A DNA stretch of 64,000 nucleotides, from assembly GCA_937877455.1 (NCBI GenBank), contig CALFIU010000054.1:17066-81065 (forward strand), written 5' to 3'. The notes below the pieces were generated by a model. It was not told where the DNA came from. It searched no databases and saw only the letters and a program-made list of their open reading frames with translations. Positions 57,682-64,000 of the stretch are shown here, in pieces; within the stretch, counting starts at the first letter, position 1; each line of letters opens with the position of its first letter. Both the position numbers and the translations under genes were made by a program. The DNA comes from an uncultured Bacteroidales bacterium. GTDB lineage: Bacteria > Bacteroidota > Bacteroidia > Bacteroidales > UBA3824.

Positions 57682-58050
57682 TTAGTTTTTGCTTTCCAAA
57701 CTACCTGTTAGCGTCATATAAATTGTATCTTCAAAAAATATTGACGCGTTTATTTTCAGAGGGTTGGCTTCGCTAATTTGAACTTTTACTTTTAGATTTG
57801 GTGAGCCGTTTGGTGTTACCATAGCTGTAAGCCTACACTTGTCTATTTGTGTTAGAGTGAGAGATTTTCCAACTAATACTTCGGCGCATTCCTTTATCAT
57901 TTGAATGTTGCAGACTCCTGGTGTTATTGGCCTTTCGGGAAAATGTCCTTTATAGACATCGTGTTCTGTGTTGAGCGCAATGTCGAAAATATGATTTCCT
58001 TCAGCATCAGTTGTCTGTCCATTAACTTTATAAAAATCTTTTATCAGCAT
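57682..58050 (-). CDS. FabZ-like hotdog dehydratase
   Basis: 122 residues of hotdog fold. The active-site His lies in YKGHFPERPITPGV and the catalytic acid in IKECAEVL, the FabZ arrangement. The protein is shorter than FabZ (about 140), typical of the small hotdog proteins in aryl-polyene-like clusters. It overlaps the thioesterase gene by 7 bases. Confidence 0.8.
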   Translation of the reverse strand: MLIKDFYKVNGQTTDAEGNHIFDIALNTEHDVYKGHFPERPITPGVCNIQMIKECAEVLVGKSLTLTQIDKCRLTAMVTPNGSPNLKVKVQISEANPLKINASIFFEDTIYMTLTGSLESKN

Positions 58051-58517
58051 TGTTGATTATCTTTTATTTTCAATCGCGACGATGATATGTTCCATCGGCT
58101 TTTCCATTCTTTTACAAAGTCGGGATTGCTTGGTTCAAACTCACCACTACGCGACACAAAGAGTTGGATTGTTTCGGCTTCTAAAATCACAGCATCGTCC
58201 TTGGGTCGTGTGATTATATACCTAAATATCATTTTGGCCGCAGCAGTGGGGACGTAAGTAATTTTTATGCGTAATACATCGCCCATTCTTGCCGACACCT
58301 TATATTTAAGGTGCATATCAACCACAGGTGCAAGATAGCCACTCTCAAAGATATGAAGATATTCAAAACCATACTTTGCTCCAAAAGCTTCTCGTGCATT
58401 TTCCATGTATTTTACATAGTTGCCGTGCCACACCATTTGTATGGCATCAAGGTCATAGAACGGCACGGTAAACTCTATGGTTTCGGATAGTTCGGTTGTG
58501 GACTGTATGCCATTCAT
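58044..58517 (-). CDS. acyl thioesterase of the 4HBT hotdog family
   Basis: 157 residues. The N-terminal motif FYDLDAIQMVWHGNYVKYME matches the 4-hydroxybenzoyl-CoA thioesterase family, with its catalytic Asp. It probably releases or edits an ACP/CoA-bound acyl chain in the pathway. It overlaps both neighbours (7 bases downstream, 4 upstream). Confidence 0.85.
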   Translation of the reverse strand: MNGIQSTTELSETIEFTVPFYDLDAIQMVWHGNYVKYMENAREAFGAKYGFEYLHIFESGYLAPVVDMHLKYKVSARMGDVLRIKITYVPTAAAKMIFRYIITRPKDDAVILEAETIQLFVSRSGEFEPSNPDFVKEWKSRWNISSSRLKIKDNQQC

Positions 58518-58951
58518 TTTTTGTCCATGAAAATTTTAATCTTGCACTTGGCCACGGTATTGTCGCCTATTTTGGTCTCGGCATCCATTAGCGTTATGTT
58601 CATGGCTTGCGAGACCGTTTTAAGCGACGATTCGAGTTTATCTCCAATCTTGGCTTTTGATAACAAAGAAAATTTTTTTATTTCGGCGATATATCCCAAT
58701 ACAATAGGACGACCGTTTTTCCAATCGTTGTAACCTGCAAATACAGCCGCAGATTGAGCTATATGTTCTATCACTCCCGATTCGGAAAAATTGCCTTCTT
58801 CATCGCAAAAAATATTTGTCTTTGCTATTGTCAAACCCGTATCAACACTGGTGTCGTCGGCTTGATAAAGCGCGTCCACCATAAGCATTGGCTCTCGTTG
58901 GGGGATAAAGGTTTTTATGCCTTCACCCTCATACATCGTGTTACGCGGCAT
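58514..58951 (-). CDS. hotdog dehydratase of aryl-polyene type (ApeP-like)
   Basis: 145 residues of hotdog fold with FIPQREPMLMVDAL at the start, ESGVIEHIAQSAAVFAGY in the middle helix and VLGYIAEIKKFSLLS. These are the marks of 3-hydroxyacyl-ACP dehydratase-like proteins in aryl polyene clusters (ApeP). It sits 6 bases after the ACP gene and overlaps the thioesterase. Confidence 0.8.
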   Translation of the reverse strand: MPRNTMYEGEGIKTFIPQREPMLMVDALYQADDTSVDTGLTIAKTNIFCDEEGNFSESGVIEHIAQSAAVFAGYNDWKNGRPIVLGYIAEIKKFSLLSKAKIGDKLESSLKTVSQAMNITLMDAETKIGDNTVAKCKIKIFMDKK

Positions 58952-58957
58952 GACGTT

Positions 58958-59203
58958 TTATGCGTTGGTTTTATCGTAAACAAAATCGTAGAGATTTTGG
59001 AACGTTTTTACCTGCGATACGCTTTGACCTTTTATTTCTACGCCAAATTCATCTTCTATTAGCGCAATCATGTCAACCAGACTAAGGCTGTCGAGTTGAA
59101 GTACGTTTTTAATATTACCTTCTGGTGTTATGGTGCTTTCTTCTACTTCAAATTCATTAGCGAGCACCGAGTTGATTTTTGCTATAAGTTCGTTTTTATC
59201 CAT
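58958..59203 (-). CDS. acyl carrier protein of the hotdog operon
   Basis: 81 residues with the phosphopantetheine site Ser39 in LQLDSLSLVD and the usual four-helix ACP pattern. It differs from the fatty-acid AcpP (no DSLDxVE) and, by context, carries intermediates of the neighbouring enzymes. It is the first gene of the five-gene operon. No ketosynthase or ligase follows. Confidence 0.9.
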   Translation of the reverse strand: MDKNELIAKINSVLANEFEVEESTITPEGNIKNVLQLDSLSLVDMIALIEDEFGVEIKGQSVSQVKTFQNLYDFVYDKTNA

Positions 59204-59338
59204 TTCTAATAATGTGTTAAAGTTTTATGGCTGCAAATTTGCGTAAAAAAAACGGCAAATGCAAAATTTTTTATTGGCTATGCACATTTTAATTAAAAAA
59301 AACTGCAAAAATAATTTTTTTTACACGCTAAAAGTTTA

Positions 59339-59346
59339 TACTTTTG
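59339..59346 (+). promoter_or_regulatory. rplU promoter -7 box
   Basis: TACTTTTG followed by CCGTG, about 93 bases before the rplU ATG. The T/A-rich region upstream gives no exact TTTG at the expected distance. Confidence 0.55.
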
Positions 59347-59379
59347 CCGTGCTAAAAAACAATTATTTAACGCTCGCAT

Positions 59380-59425
59380 AGGTTTTTAAGTGATAATATC
59401 TTTGATATTACCACCTATACGACAA
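59380..59425 (+). promoter_or_regulatory. structured rplU leader
   Basis: In the rplU leader, GTGATAATATC pairs with GATATTACCAC (one mismatch) around a TTT loop, and the flanking ATAG/CTAT extends the stem. There is no T tract, so an mRNA-level regulatory or stability role is more likely than termination. Evidence is the visible pairing only. Confidence 0.5.
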
Positions 59426-59439
59426 AAAACAAATACAAA

Positions 59440-59751
59440 ATGTACGCAATAGTAGAAATAGCAGGTCAACAATTTAAAGTTGAAAAAAGCAAGAAGGTGT
59501 ATGTTCACCGTCTTAAAAACGAGGAAGGCGAAAATGTTAAATTCGACAATGTCCTCTTAGTTGACAACGACAGCAATGTAAGCGTTGGAACTCCATTTGT
59601 AAGTGGTGCAAAAGTTTCGGCAAAAGTTTTAAAACATCTTAAAGACGATAAAGTAATCGTATTTAAGAAAAAACGTAGAAAAGGTTACGCCGTTAAAAAC
59701 GGACACCGTCAATACCTTACCCAAATTCTCATCGAAGATATTAGTTTGTAA
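59440..59751 (+). CDS. rplU: 50S ribosomal protein L21
   Basis: 103 residues starting MYAIVEIAGQQFKVEKSKKV and ending in the KKKRRKGYAVKNGHRQ segment that binds 23S rRNA. It is paired with rpmA 49 bases downstream, the universal order. Confidence 0.97.
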   Translation: MYAIVEIAGQQFKVEKSKKVYVHRLKNEEGENVKFDNVLLVDNDSNVSVGTPFVSGAKVSAKVLKHLKDDKVIVFKKKRRKGYAVKNGHRQYLTQILIEDISL

Positions 59752-59800
59752 GGTTGGTTTTATTAATTTTTTAATGTAAAACAGAAAATTTTTTTAGAAA

Positions 59801-60067
59801 ATGGCTCATAAAAAAGGTGTCGGCAGTTCAAGAAACGGCCGTGATTCACACTCCAAACGCCTTGGAGTAAAAAAATTTGGTGGTCAAGTTGTAAAAAGCG
59901 GTAATATTTTAGTACGTCAAAGAGGTACTGTTCACTATGCAGGTGAAAATGTAGGCATGGGTAAAGATTATACTTTGTTTGCTTTAACTGATGGTGTGGT
60001 TAAATTCCAAGTCCGCTTTGGAAACAAATCTTATGTAAATGTTGTAGCACAACAAGCAGAAGCTTAG
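59801..60067 (+). CDS. rpmA: 50S ribosomal protein L27
   Basis: 88 residues. It starts directly with AHKKGVGSSRNGRDS, so there is no cleavable N-terminal extension of the Firmicutes type. GGQVVKSGNILVRQRGT is conserved. The gene is closed by a good terminator at 60092. Confidence 0.97.
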   Translation: MAHKKGVGSSRNGRDSHSKRLGVKKFGGQVVKSGNILVRQRGTVHYAGENVGMGKDYTLFALTDGVVKFQVRFGNKSYVNVVAQQAEA

Positions 60068-60091
60068 ATTTAATTAGTATTAATTAATAAT

Positions 60092-60125
60092 AAAAAAACT
60101 CCGATGGTTAGTCGGAGTTTTTTTA
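60092..60125 (+). terminator. rplU-rpmA terminator
   Basis: AAAAAACTCCGA and TCGGAGTTTTTT form a 12-bp stem with a 7-base loop, with A/T tracts on both flanks so it can work for the convergent lipoprotein gene too. Confidence 0.93.
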
Positions 60126-60146
60126 TTATTATTAACTAAAAAAAAA

Positions 60147-60659
60147 TTAAAATACGCTTGCATATTGCGATACATCTCCAATGGTATTGATACTATCACG
60201 ATTGTTTATTTCATTGCCATCGCGAAAACATTTATAAATTTTCCCATCAAGATAATATACATTGTCGTTGGGGCAGTCGCTACCTTGAATACCATTTTTG
60301 CTCATATAAACAAGTTTAGAATCTCGCATATACAAATCCACCATATCTGTTTGGCTCGAATCTGAAAGTATAGATATTTTTACCGTCTGCCCATCTAATT
60401 TGCATACTACAGCAGAACTATTTGCTGGTTTTTGTAGTTTTTGTCGTTCGATAGAAAAATTTTCGCCATGTTGTCGTATAAAATAAACATATTCGTCTAT
60501 GTCGGCGATAAAACTTTCTGGATTGTATTGTGGCGTTTCCTCTATTTGTGTTGTAGGTTTATTTTTGTCGGCTGTAGTTTTTGTATTGCAACTTGTTACT
60601 GACATTGTGCTTATTATTAACAACCCAATGATAAATTTGATAATATTTTCTCTTTTCAT
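60147..60659 (-). CDS. lipoprotein, unknown
   Basis: 170 residues with a lipobox SVTSC (Cys24) after a hydrophobic stretch. A Thr/Lys-rich linker follows, then a small mixed domain (FIADIDEYVYFIRQHGENFS, VYYLDGKIYKCFRDGNEI) with two further Cys. It should be anchored in the periplasm or outer membrane. No family recognised. It has its own promoter and is convergent with rpmA. Confidence 0.75.
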   Translation of the reverse strand: MKRENIIKFIIGLLIISTMSVTSCNTKTTADKNKPTTQIEETPQYNPESFIADIDEYVYFIRQHGENFSIERQKLQKPANSSAVVCKLDGQTVKISILSDSSQTDMVDLYMRDSKLVYMSKNGIQGSDCPNDNVYYLDGKIYKCFRDGNEINNRDSINTIGDVSQYASVF

Positions 60660-60749
60660 AAGCCCTTTTTGGTAAATTTTACGTTAAAAAAATCATTTTT
60701 GTTCTAGAAAAAAGCAAGTTTTTTTGAAAAGTGTTGAATTTTGAATAGT

Positions 60750-60780
60750 CAAAGATATGTATTATTTTGCATATCGCAAA
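60750..60780 (-). promoter_or_regulatory. promoter of the lipoprotein gene
   Basis: On the minus strand TTTG (60777-60780), a 19-base spacer and TATCTTTG (60750-60757), an exact Bacteroidetes match. It gives a leader of about 85 bases before the ATG at 60659. Confidence 0.7.
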
Positions 60781-60830
60781 GTTTTTTTGCTTATTTTTTT
60801 ATAATCAAAAATGGCGAATATATTAGTTAT

Positions 60831-60960
60831 TATAGGGGAGTTTTAAAAATTAGATTTTTCAAGGCGTATGAAATCGAAATAGCGCAGTTTACTGATTGTA
60901 AATGAGCATTTTGAGATTGAAATACAACGCAGAAAAAGCAATTTTTAGAACCCCCGTATA
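60831..60960. repeat. 130-base imperfect palindrome, MITE-like element
   Basis: The ends TATAGGGGAGTTTTAAAAAT (from 60831) and its near complement ending CCCCCGTATA (at 60960) match at about 18 of 21 positions. The interior continues the symmetry: TTTTTC...GCGTAT near 60856 against ATACAACGCAGAAAAA near 60922. No reading frame is present. Size, terminal inverted repeats and a TA at each end suggest a small non-autonomous mobile or REP-like element. Multi-copy status cannot be checked here. Confidence 0.55.
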
Positions 60961-61000
60961 TTATAAGGTGTTGCTTAACGAATAAGTTTCATTATAAAAA

Positions 61001-61039
61001 AACACACACGTACATAATAAAATGTGTGTGCGTGTGTGC
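61001..61039 (-). terminator. serS terminator
   Basis: A CA-rich arm (AACACACACGTACAT) pairs with a GT-rich arm (ATGTGTGTGCGTGTGTG) with small offsets, and on the minus strand a run of seven T follows. It lies 18 bases after the serS stop. Confidence 0.8.
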
Positions 61040-61057
61040 TAAAATAAATGCTTTTGA

Positions 61058-62368
61058 TTATTCTTCTGCTGGTTCGGTGGTTTCTTCTTGTCCACCTATA
61101 TAATCAAAACCAGTGTATTTTCTAAGTACTTCTGGTATTTCTATGCGGTCTGCCTTTTGATTGTCTTCGAGTATGGCGGCCACTATACGAGGCAATGCCA
61201 AACCGCTACCGTTGAGGGTGTGACAAAGTTTTGTACGTTTGTCGCCTTCTTCTTTAAAACGGAGTTTTAACCTATTGGATTGGAAAGATTCAAAGTTTGA
61301 TACAGAACTTACTTCTAACCACTTGCCTTGTGCTGCCGAATATACTTCAAAATCGTAGGTCATTGCCGAAGTAAAACTCATGTCGCCACCACAAAGCCTT
61401 ATTATGCGGTAGGGTAGATTAAGTTTTTTAACCAAACCTTCTACATGCAACACCATTATTTCCAAGGCTTTGTATGATTTTTCTGGATGGGTTATCTGTA
61501 CAAGTTCCACCTTGTCGAATTGGTGTAGGCGGTTGAGTCCTTTAACGTCCGAACCGTAACTGCCTGCTTCGCGACGAAAACATGGTGTGTATGCGCAGTG
61601 TCGTATTGGAAGTTGTGACGCATCAAGAATGGTGTCGCGATAGATGTTGGTAACTGGCACTTCTGCTGTTGGTACGAGGTACATTTTATCTGCATTGCAA
61701 AAATACATTTGTCCTTCTTTGTCGGGAAGTTGACCTGTTCCAAATCCTGAATCTTCGTTTACCAATACAGGTGGCTCTACTTCCATATATCCCGATTTGG
61801 CAGCTTCATCAAGGAAAAAGTTTATAAGTGCACGTTGTAATTTTGCACCTTTGCCTTTATAAAGTGGAAAACCTGCTCCTGCTATCTTAACACCTGTTGC
61901 AAAGTCGATAATATCATACTTTTTGGCAAGTTCCCAATGGGGTAGGGGGGTAATGCCCGTAAAGTCGGGGCTGCTTCCGCCACGGCGTATTTCTACATTG
62001 TCGTCGGCACTTTTGCCTGGTGCAACAAGTTCGTAAGGTAGGTTAGGTAGTGTAACAAGTATGTCGAAGAGTTCTTTGTCGGCAGCTTGAAAACTTTCTT
62101 CCTGTGTGTGGATTATGTTTTTAAGTTCCGATGAGCGTTGTTTTGCAGCTTCGGCTTCTTGTGGTTTTCCTTGTTTGAAATATTCTCCGATTTTTTTAGC
62201 CAAGTTGTTTTGCTCGGCTTTGTTGTCTTCTAGAGCTTTTTGAATTTCGCGTTTCTGCTTGTCTAATTCCACGATTTTTTCAACGGCGGCGCGTGCGTCG
62301 CGGTTTTTTATCGCCAACCGTTCTATCACAAATTCGGGATTGTCGGTTATTGTTTTTACTAACAGCAT
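61058..62368 (-). CDS. serS: serine--tRNA ligase
   Basis: Class II synthetase of 436 residues for tRNA-Ser. The N-terminal coiled coil (30-105) contacts the tRNA long arm. Motif 2 is RHCAYTPCFRREAGSYG, and motif 3 is CHTLNGSGLALPRIVAAILE. The C-terminal tail (QEETTEPAEE) is acidic. A long hairpin separates it from the methyltransferase gene upstream. Confidence 0.97.
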   Translation of the reverse strand: MLLVKTITDNPEFVIERLAIKNRDARAAVEKIVELDKQKREIQKALEDNKAEQNNLAKKIGEYFKQGKPQEAEAAKQRSSELKNIIHTQEESFQAADKELFDILVTLPNLPYELVAPGKSADDNVEIRRGGSSPDFTGITPLPHWELAKKYDIIDFATGVKIAGAGFPLYKGKGAKLQRALINFFLDEAAKSGYMEVEPPVLVNEDSGFGTGQLPDKEGQMYFCNADKMYLVPTAEVPVTNIYRDTILDASQLPIRHCAYTPCFRREAGSYGSDVKGLNRLHQFDKVELVQITHPEKSYKALEIMVLHVEGLVKKLNLPYRIIRLCGGDMSFTSAMTYDFEVYSAAQGKWLEVSSVSNFESFQSNRLKLRFKEEGDKRTKLCHTLNGSGLALPRIVAAILEDNQKADRIEIPEVLRKYTGFDYIGGQEETTEPAEE

Positions 62369-62396
62369 AATTGTTTATTTTTGTTGATTTTCTACG

Positions 62397-62442
62397 CTGT
62401 AAAATTATTGTTTTTTTTGATAATAAACAATAATTTCTACAG
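62397..62442 (-). terminator. hairpin between the methyltransferase gene and serS
   Basis: CTGTAAAATTATTGTTTT and AAACAATAATTTCTACAG pair over about 17 bp with one bulge. It lies 24 bases after the methyltransferase stop (minus strand). The T tract after it is weak in the minus direction. Confidence 0.6.
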
Positions 62443-62465
62443 TTTGTTTTTGGCTTTGTTGCCGT

Positions 62466-63545
62466 TTATATGATACATTCTACCAACGAATGTCCGTATT
62501 CCATTTCGTATATGTTGCTAACTGTTAAGCCTGCTTGCTTTACTATTTCCAAAAAGTCGTCAGAATGATACATCTTGCTGTTGCCATTGGCCATTGCTGT
62601 AAAATATAGACTTGTTAATGTTAAACAATAGGCGGCAGTTTCGTATTTTTGTCTATCCCAAAACGTTTCCATTATGTAAAGCCTTCCTTGGGGTGCAACA
62701 CTGTTTTTTGCTTTTTGAAGTATTTGCAATATTTGTTCTTTTGAAAAACAATCAAGAAATTGGCTCATCCATACAACATCGTGAGGCTGTGGAAATTCGC
62801 TATTTTCGTTAAGTACATCACAAGGATGTTGGTTTATGCGGTTTCGCCCTTCAACTGCTTCAATAGCATTTGCCATTAGTTCAAGTTGCTGTGGCAAATC
62901 CATTACTGTTACACTAATATCTTTGCTACGTGCCACGCATTGCACTGCAAACCGTCCTGTGTTGCCACCTATATCAAGTATAGTTTTTGGATTGTTTTTT
63001 AGTATAATGTCGAGTGCTTGCGAAAAATTATGGTCTGAATAAAAATGGTCAAACTCAAACCACGATTTCTGAACGTCGGCTGGCAATTGCGAAAGTCCTT
63101 GATATATTGTTGGCCAATTGCCAAATATTTTAAGACCTTCTGGCTTGCCATCGGTGAGCGATTTTTCGAGATTAAAAAAACCTAAATAGTTGACATCTTG
63201 CACAAAATTTAAGTTTGCATTGGTCATTGGGTCGTTGAGCAGATACCAACCTGTTTTTGAGATAAAGAATAAATCGTCTTTTATCAACACTGTTCCAATG
63301 GTGAGCGAGGCTTCCATCAACACTTTTACTGCATAGTCTGATAGTTTAGACTTAACAATTATTTGTTCCATGGTTAAACCCTTGGGGTTGTCGTTAAGTA
63401 GTTTAAAAATGCCAAACTCCAACATCGTGCGCGACACTTGAAATACTATTGGACCAAATGCTATTTCTTGCGCAGCTCGCTGGGCTTCAAACACCGTGCG
63501 GCTTTCGCGTGAATATCTCTGCTTAAGATTTTCGGGTAGATTCAT
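62466..63545 (-). CDS. SAM-dependent methyltransferase of the O-methyltransferase (dimeric) type
   Basis: 359 residues: an N-terminal winged-helix dimerisation domain (about 20-110, EFGIFKLLNDNPKGLTMEQI, SDYAVKVLMEASLTIG) and a C-terminal Rossmann domain with the SAM motif TILDIGGNTGRFAVQC (about residue 190). This is the plant/bacterial small-molecule O-methyltransferase type (acetylserotonin O-methyltransferase-like). Such enzymes accompany aryl polyene/flexirubin clusters, so it may methylate the product of the 56-59 kb operon; this is inference since rplU, rpmA and serS lie between them. Confidence 0.8.
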   Translation of the reverse strand: MNLPENLKQRYSRESRTVFEAQRAAQEIAFGPIVFQVSRTMLEFGIFKLLNDNPKGLTMEQIIVKSKLSDYAVKVLMEASLTIGTVLIKDDLFFISKTGWYLLNDPMTNANLNFVQDVNYLGFFNLEKSLTDGKPEGLKIFGNWPTIYQGLSQLPADVQKSWFEFDHFYSDHNFSQALDIILKNNPKTILDIGGNTGRFAVQCVARSKDISVTVMDLPQQLELMANAIEAVEGRNRINQHPCDVLNENSEFPQPHDVVWMSQFLDCFSKEQILQILQKAKNSVAPQGRLYIMETFWDRQKYETAAYCLTLTSLYFTAMANGNSKMYHSDDFLEIVKQAGLTVSNIYEMEYGHSLVECII

Positions 63546-63627
63546 TTTTTATTAAAAAATGTTTTTTTGTTTGGGTGTTTTACAAAACATTCTATTAATA
63601 AATGTTGTTGTAACATATTACCCTTAA

Positions 63628-63672
63628 TAAAAAAGGTCTTACATTTTTAATCAATTGTAAGACCTCTTTTTT
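63628..63672 (-). terminator. tRNA-fMet terminator
   Basis: AAAAAAGGTCTTACA and TGTAAGACCTCTTTTTT form a stem (one mismatch) with a 12-base loop; on the minus strand it is followed by a T tract. It begins 3 bases after the tRNA 3' end. Confidence 0.9.
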
Positions 63673-63674
63673 AG

Positions 63675-63747
<73 letters not shown>

Positions 63748-63804
63748 GTATATTTTTTATTTTTCCAATATTCTGCTTTTATTGTCTTCCCTTAAAAGAC
63801 GCTG

Positions 63805-63836
63805 CAAAAGTATAAGTGTTTTTTGTAATTTCCAAA
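63805..63836 (-). promoter_or_regulatory. tRNA-fMet promoter
   Basis: On the minus strand TTTG (63833-63836), a 20-base spacer and TACTTTTG (63805-63812) match the Bacteroidetes consensus exactly, about 58 bases upstream of the tRNA. Confidence 0.75.
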
Positions 63837-63906
63837 TTTTTTTTAATATTTTTTTTATTTTTTTTTATGATAGACACGGCAAATTCATTTGAACTGACAT
63901 CAATGC

Positions 63907-63928
63907 GGGCGGGCACATAGACCCGCCC
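63907..63928. repeat. GC-rich palindrome, dispersed-repeat-like
   Basis: GGGCGGG (63907-63913) and CCCGCCC (63922-63928) pair around CACATAGA, followed by CTAC. This unit resembles the GTAGGGGCG(n)CGCCC palindromes that recur in many bacterial genomes. The GC content is far above the surroundings. Confidence 0.5.
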
Positions 63929-63967
63929 CTACAAAAAAATGTGATATTCAATATTATAAATAGGAGT

Positions 63968-64000
63968 TTGAGAAAAGGCGGCAAAGCCGCCTTTTCTCAA
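63968..64000. terminator. perfect 15-bp hairpin at the window end
   Basis: TTGAGAAAAGGCGGC (63968-63982) and GCCGCCTTTTCTCAA (63986-64000) are perfect complements around AAA. The hairpin resembles a terminator for a gene beyond the window, or part of a repeat with the palindrome at 63907. The window stops at its last base. Confidence 0.6.

Overview
The window looks like chromosome from an AT-rich member of the Bacteroidetes, most likely the order Bacteroidales. Three things point there. Bacteroidetes-type promoters (TTTG, about 20 bp, TAnnTTTG) recur upstream of genes, while Shine-Dalgarno sequences are weak or absent. Lineage-typical genes are present: a PorX response regulator with a PglZ domain, DUF3098, DUF2752 next to a GYF_2/CD225 protein, a radical SAM/lipoprotein pair, and an aryl-polyene/flexirubin-type ACP-hotdog operon. 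Housekeeping proteins (EF-Ts, S2, S9, L13, L21, L27, L32, GreA, TrpS, SerS) are intact. I see no prophage, integrase, transposase, CRISPR array or rRNA. Genus cannot be fixed from this window.

Layout. 1-7.3 kb: tail of a probable ABC-F protein, DUF2752 and GYF_2 membrane proteins, homoserine dehydrogenase, a tandem universal stress protein, an alanine-dehydrogenase-like protein, tsaE, porX and a TetR regulator. 7.3-15.4 kb: a 42-codon orphan ORF, the K+-dependent membrane pyrophosphatase hppA, trpS, and the lipid block DUF177-rpmF-fabH-accB-accC. 15.5-26.8 kb: a 770-residue Cache/HAMP/GAF/PAS sensor without an output domain, a PfkB sugar kinase, tRNA-Asn, a four-gene operon (Rieske-like lipoprotein, THUMP methyltransferase, radical SAM/SPASM protein, small lipoprotein), a secreted Lys/Glu-rich protein, a C1 peptidase, and ftsX-fabG. 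26.9-30.3 kb: gmd-fcl for GDP-fucose, and aroB.

30.4-35.8 kb is the least conventional part: a run of six overlapping genes encoding mostly secreted or membrane proteins of unknown function, including a YidD-domain protein with a signal peptide and two related TPR/membrane proteins, followed by a secreted leucine-rich-repeat protein. 36-43 kb: greA with an attenuator-like leader, a HIT protein, uppP, panC-panD, a WcaF/WcaE-like sugar pair, dxr and an M23 peptidase. 43.1-47.8 kb: cheR, a degenerate cheR, a receiver-less cheB and a membrane GAF protein, coupled to ispD, tdk and a normal yidD. 47.8-52.5 kb: thyA, a small secreted protein, a bifunctional nuclease, tsf, rpsB, rpsI, rplM. 52.8-64 kb: pncB, queA, truB, DUF3098, an ACP/hotdog/oxidoreductase operon, rplU-rpmA, a lipoprotein, serS, a small-molecule-type methyltransferase and tRNA-fMet.

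The strongest candidates for uncharacterised systems are the radical SAM/lipoprotein operon (19481-22561), the overlapping YidD/TPR operon (31254-34687) and the CheR/CheR-like/CheB/GAF module that has no kinase, adaptor or receptor nearby (43104-46288). Start codons were chosen from family alignments remembered, signal peptides and promoter positions; no search or folding program was run.
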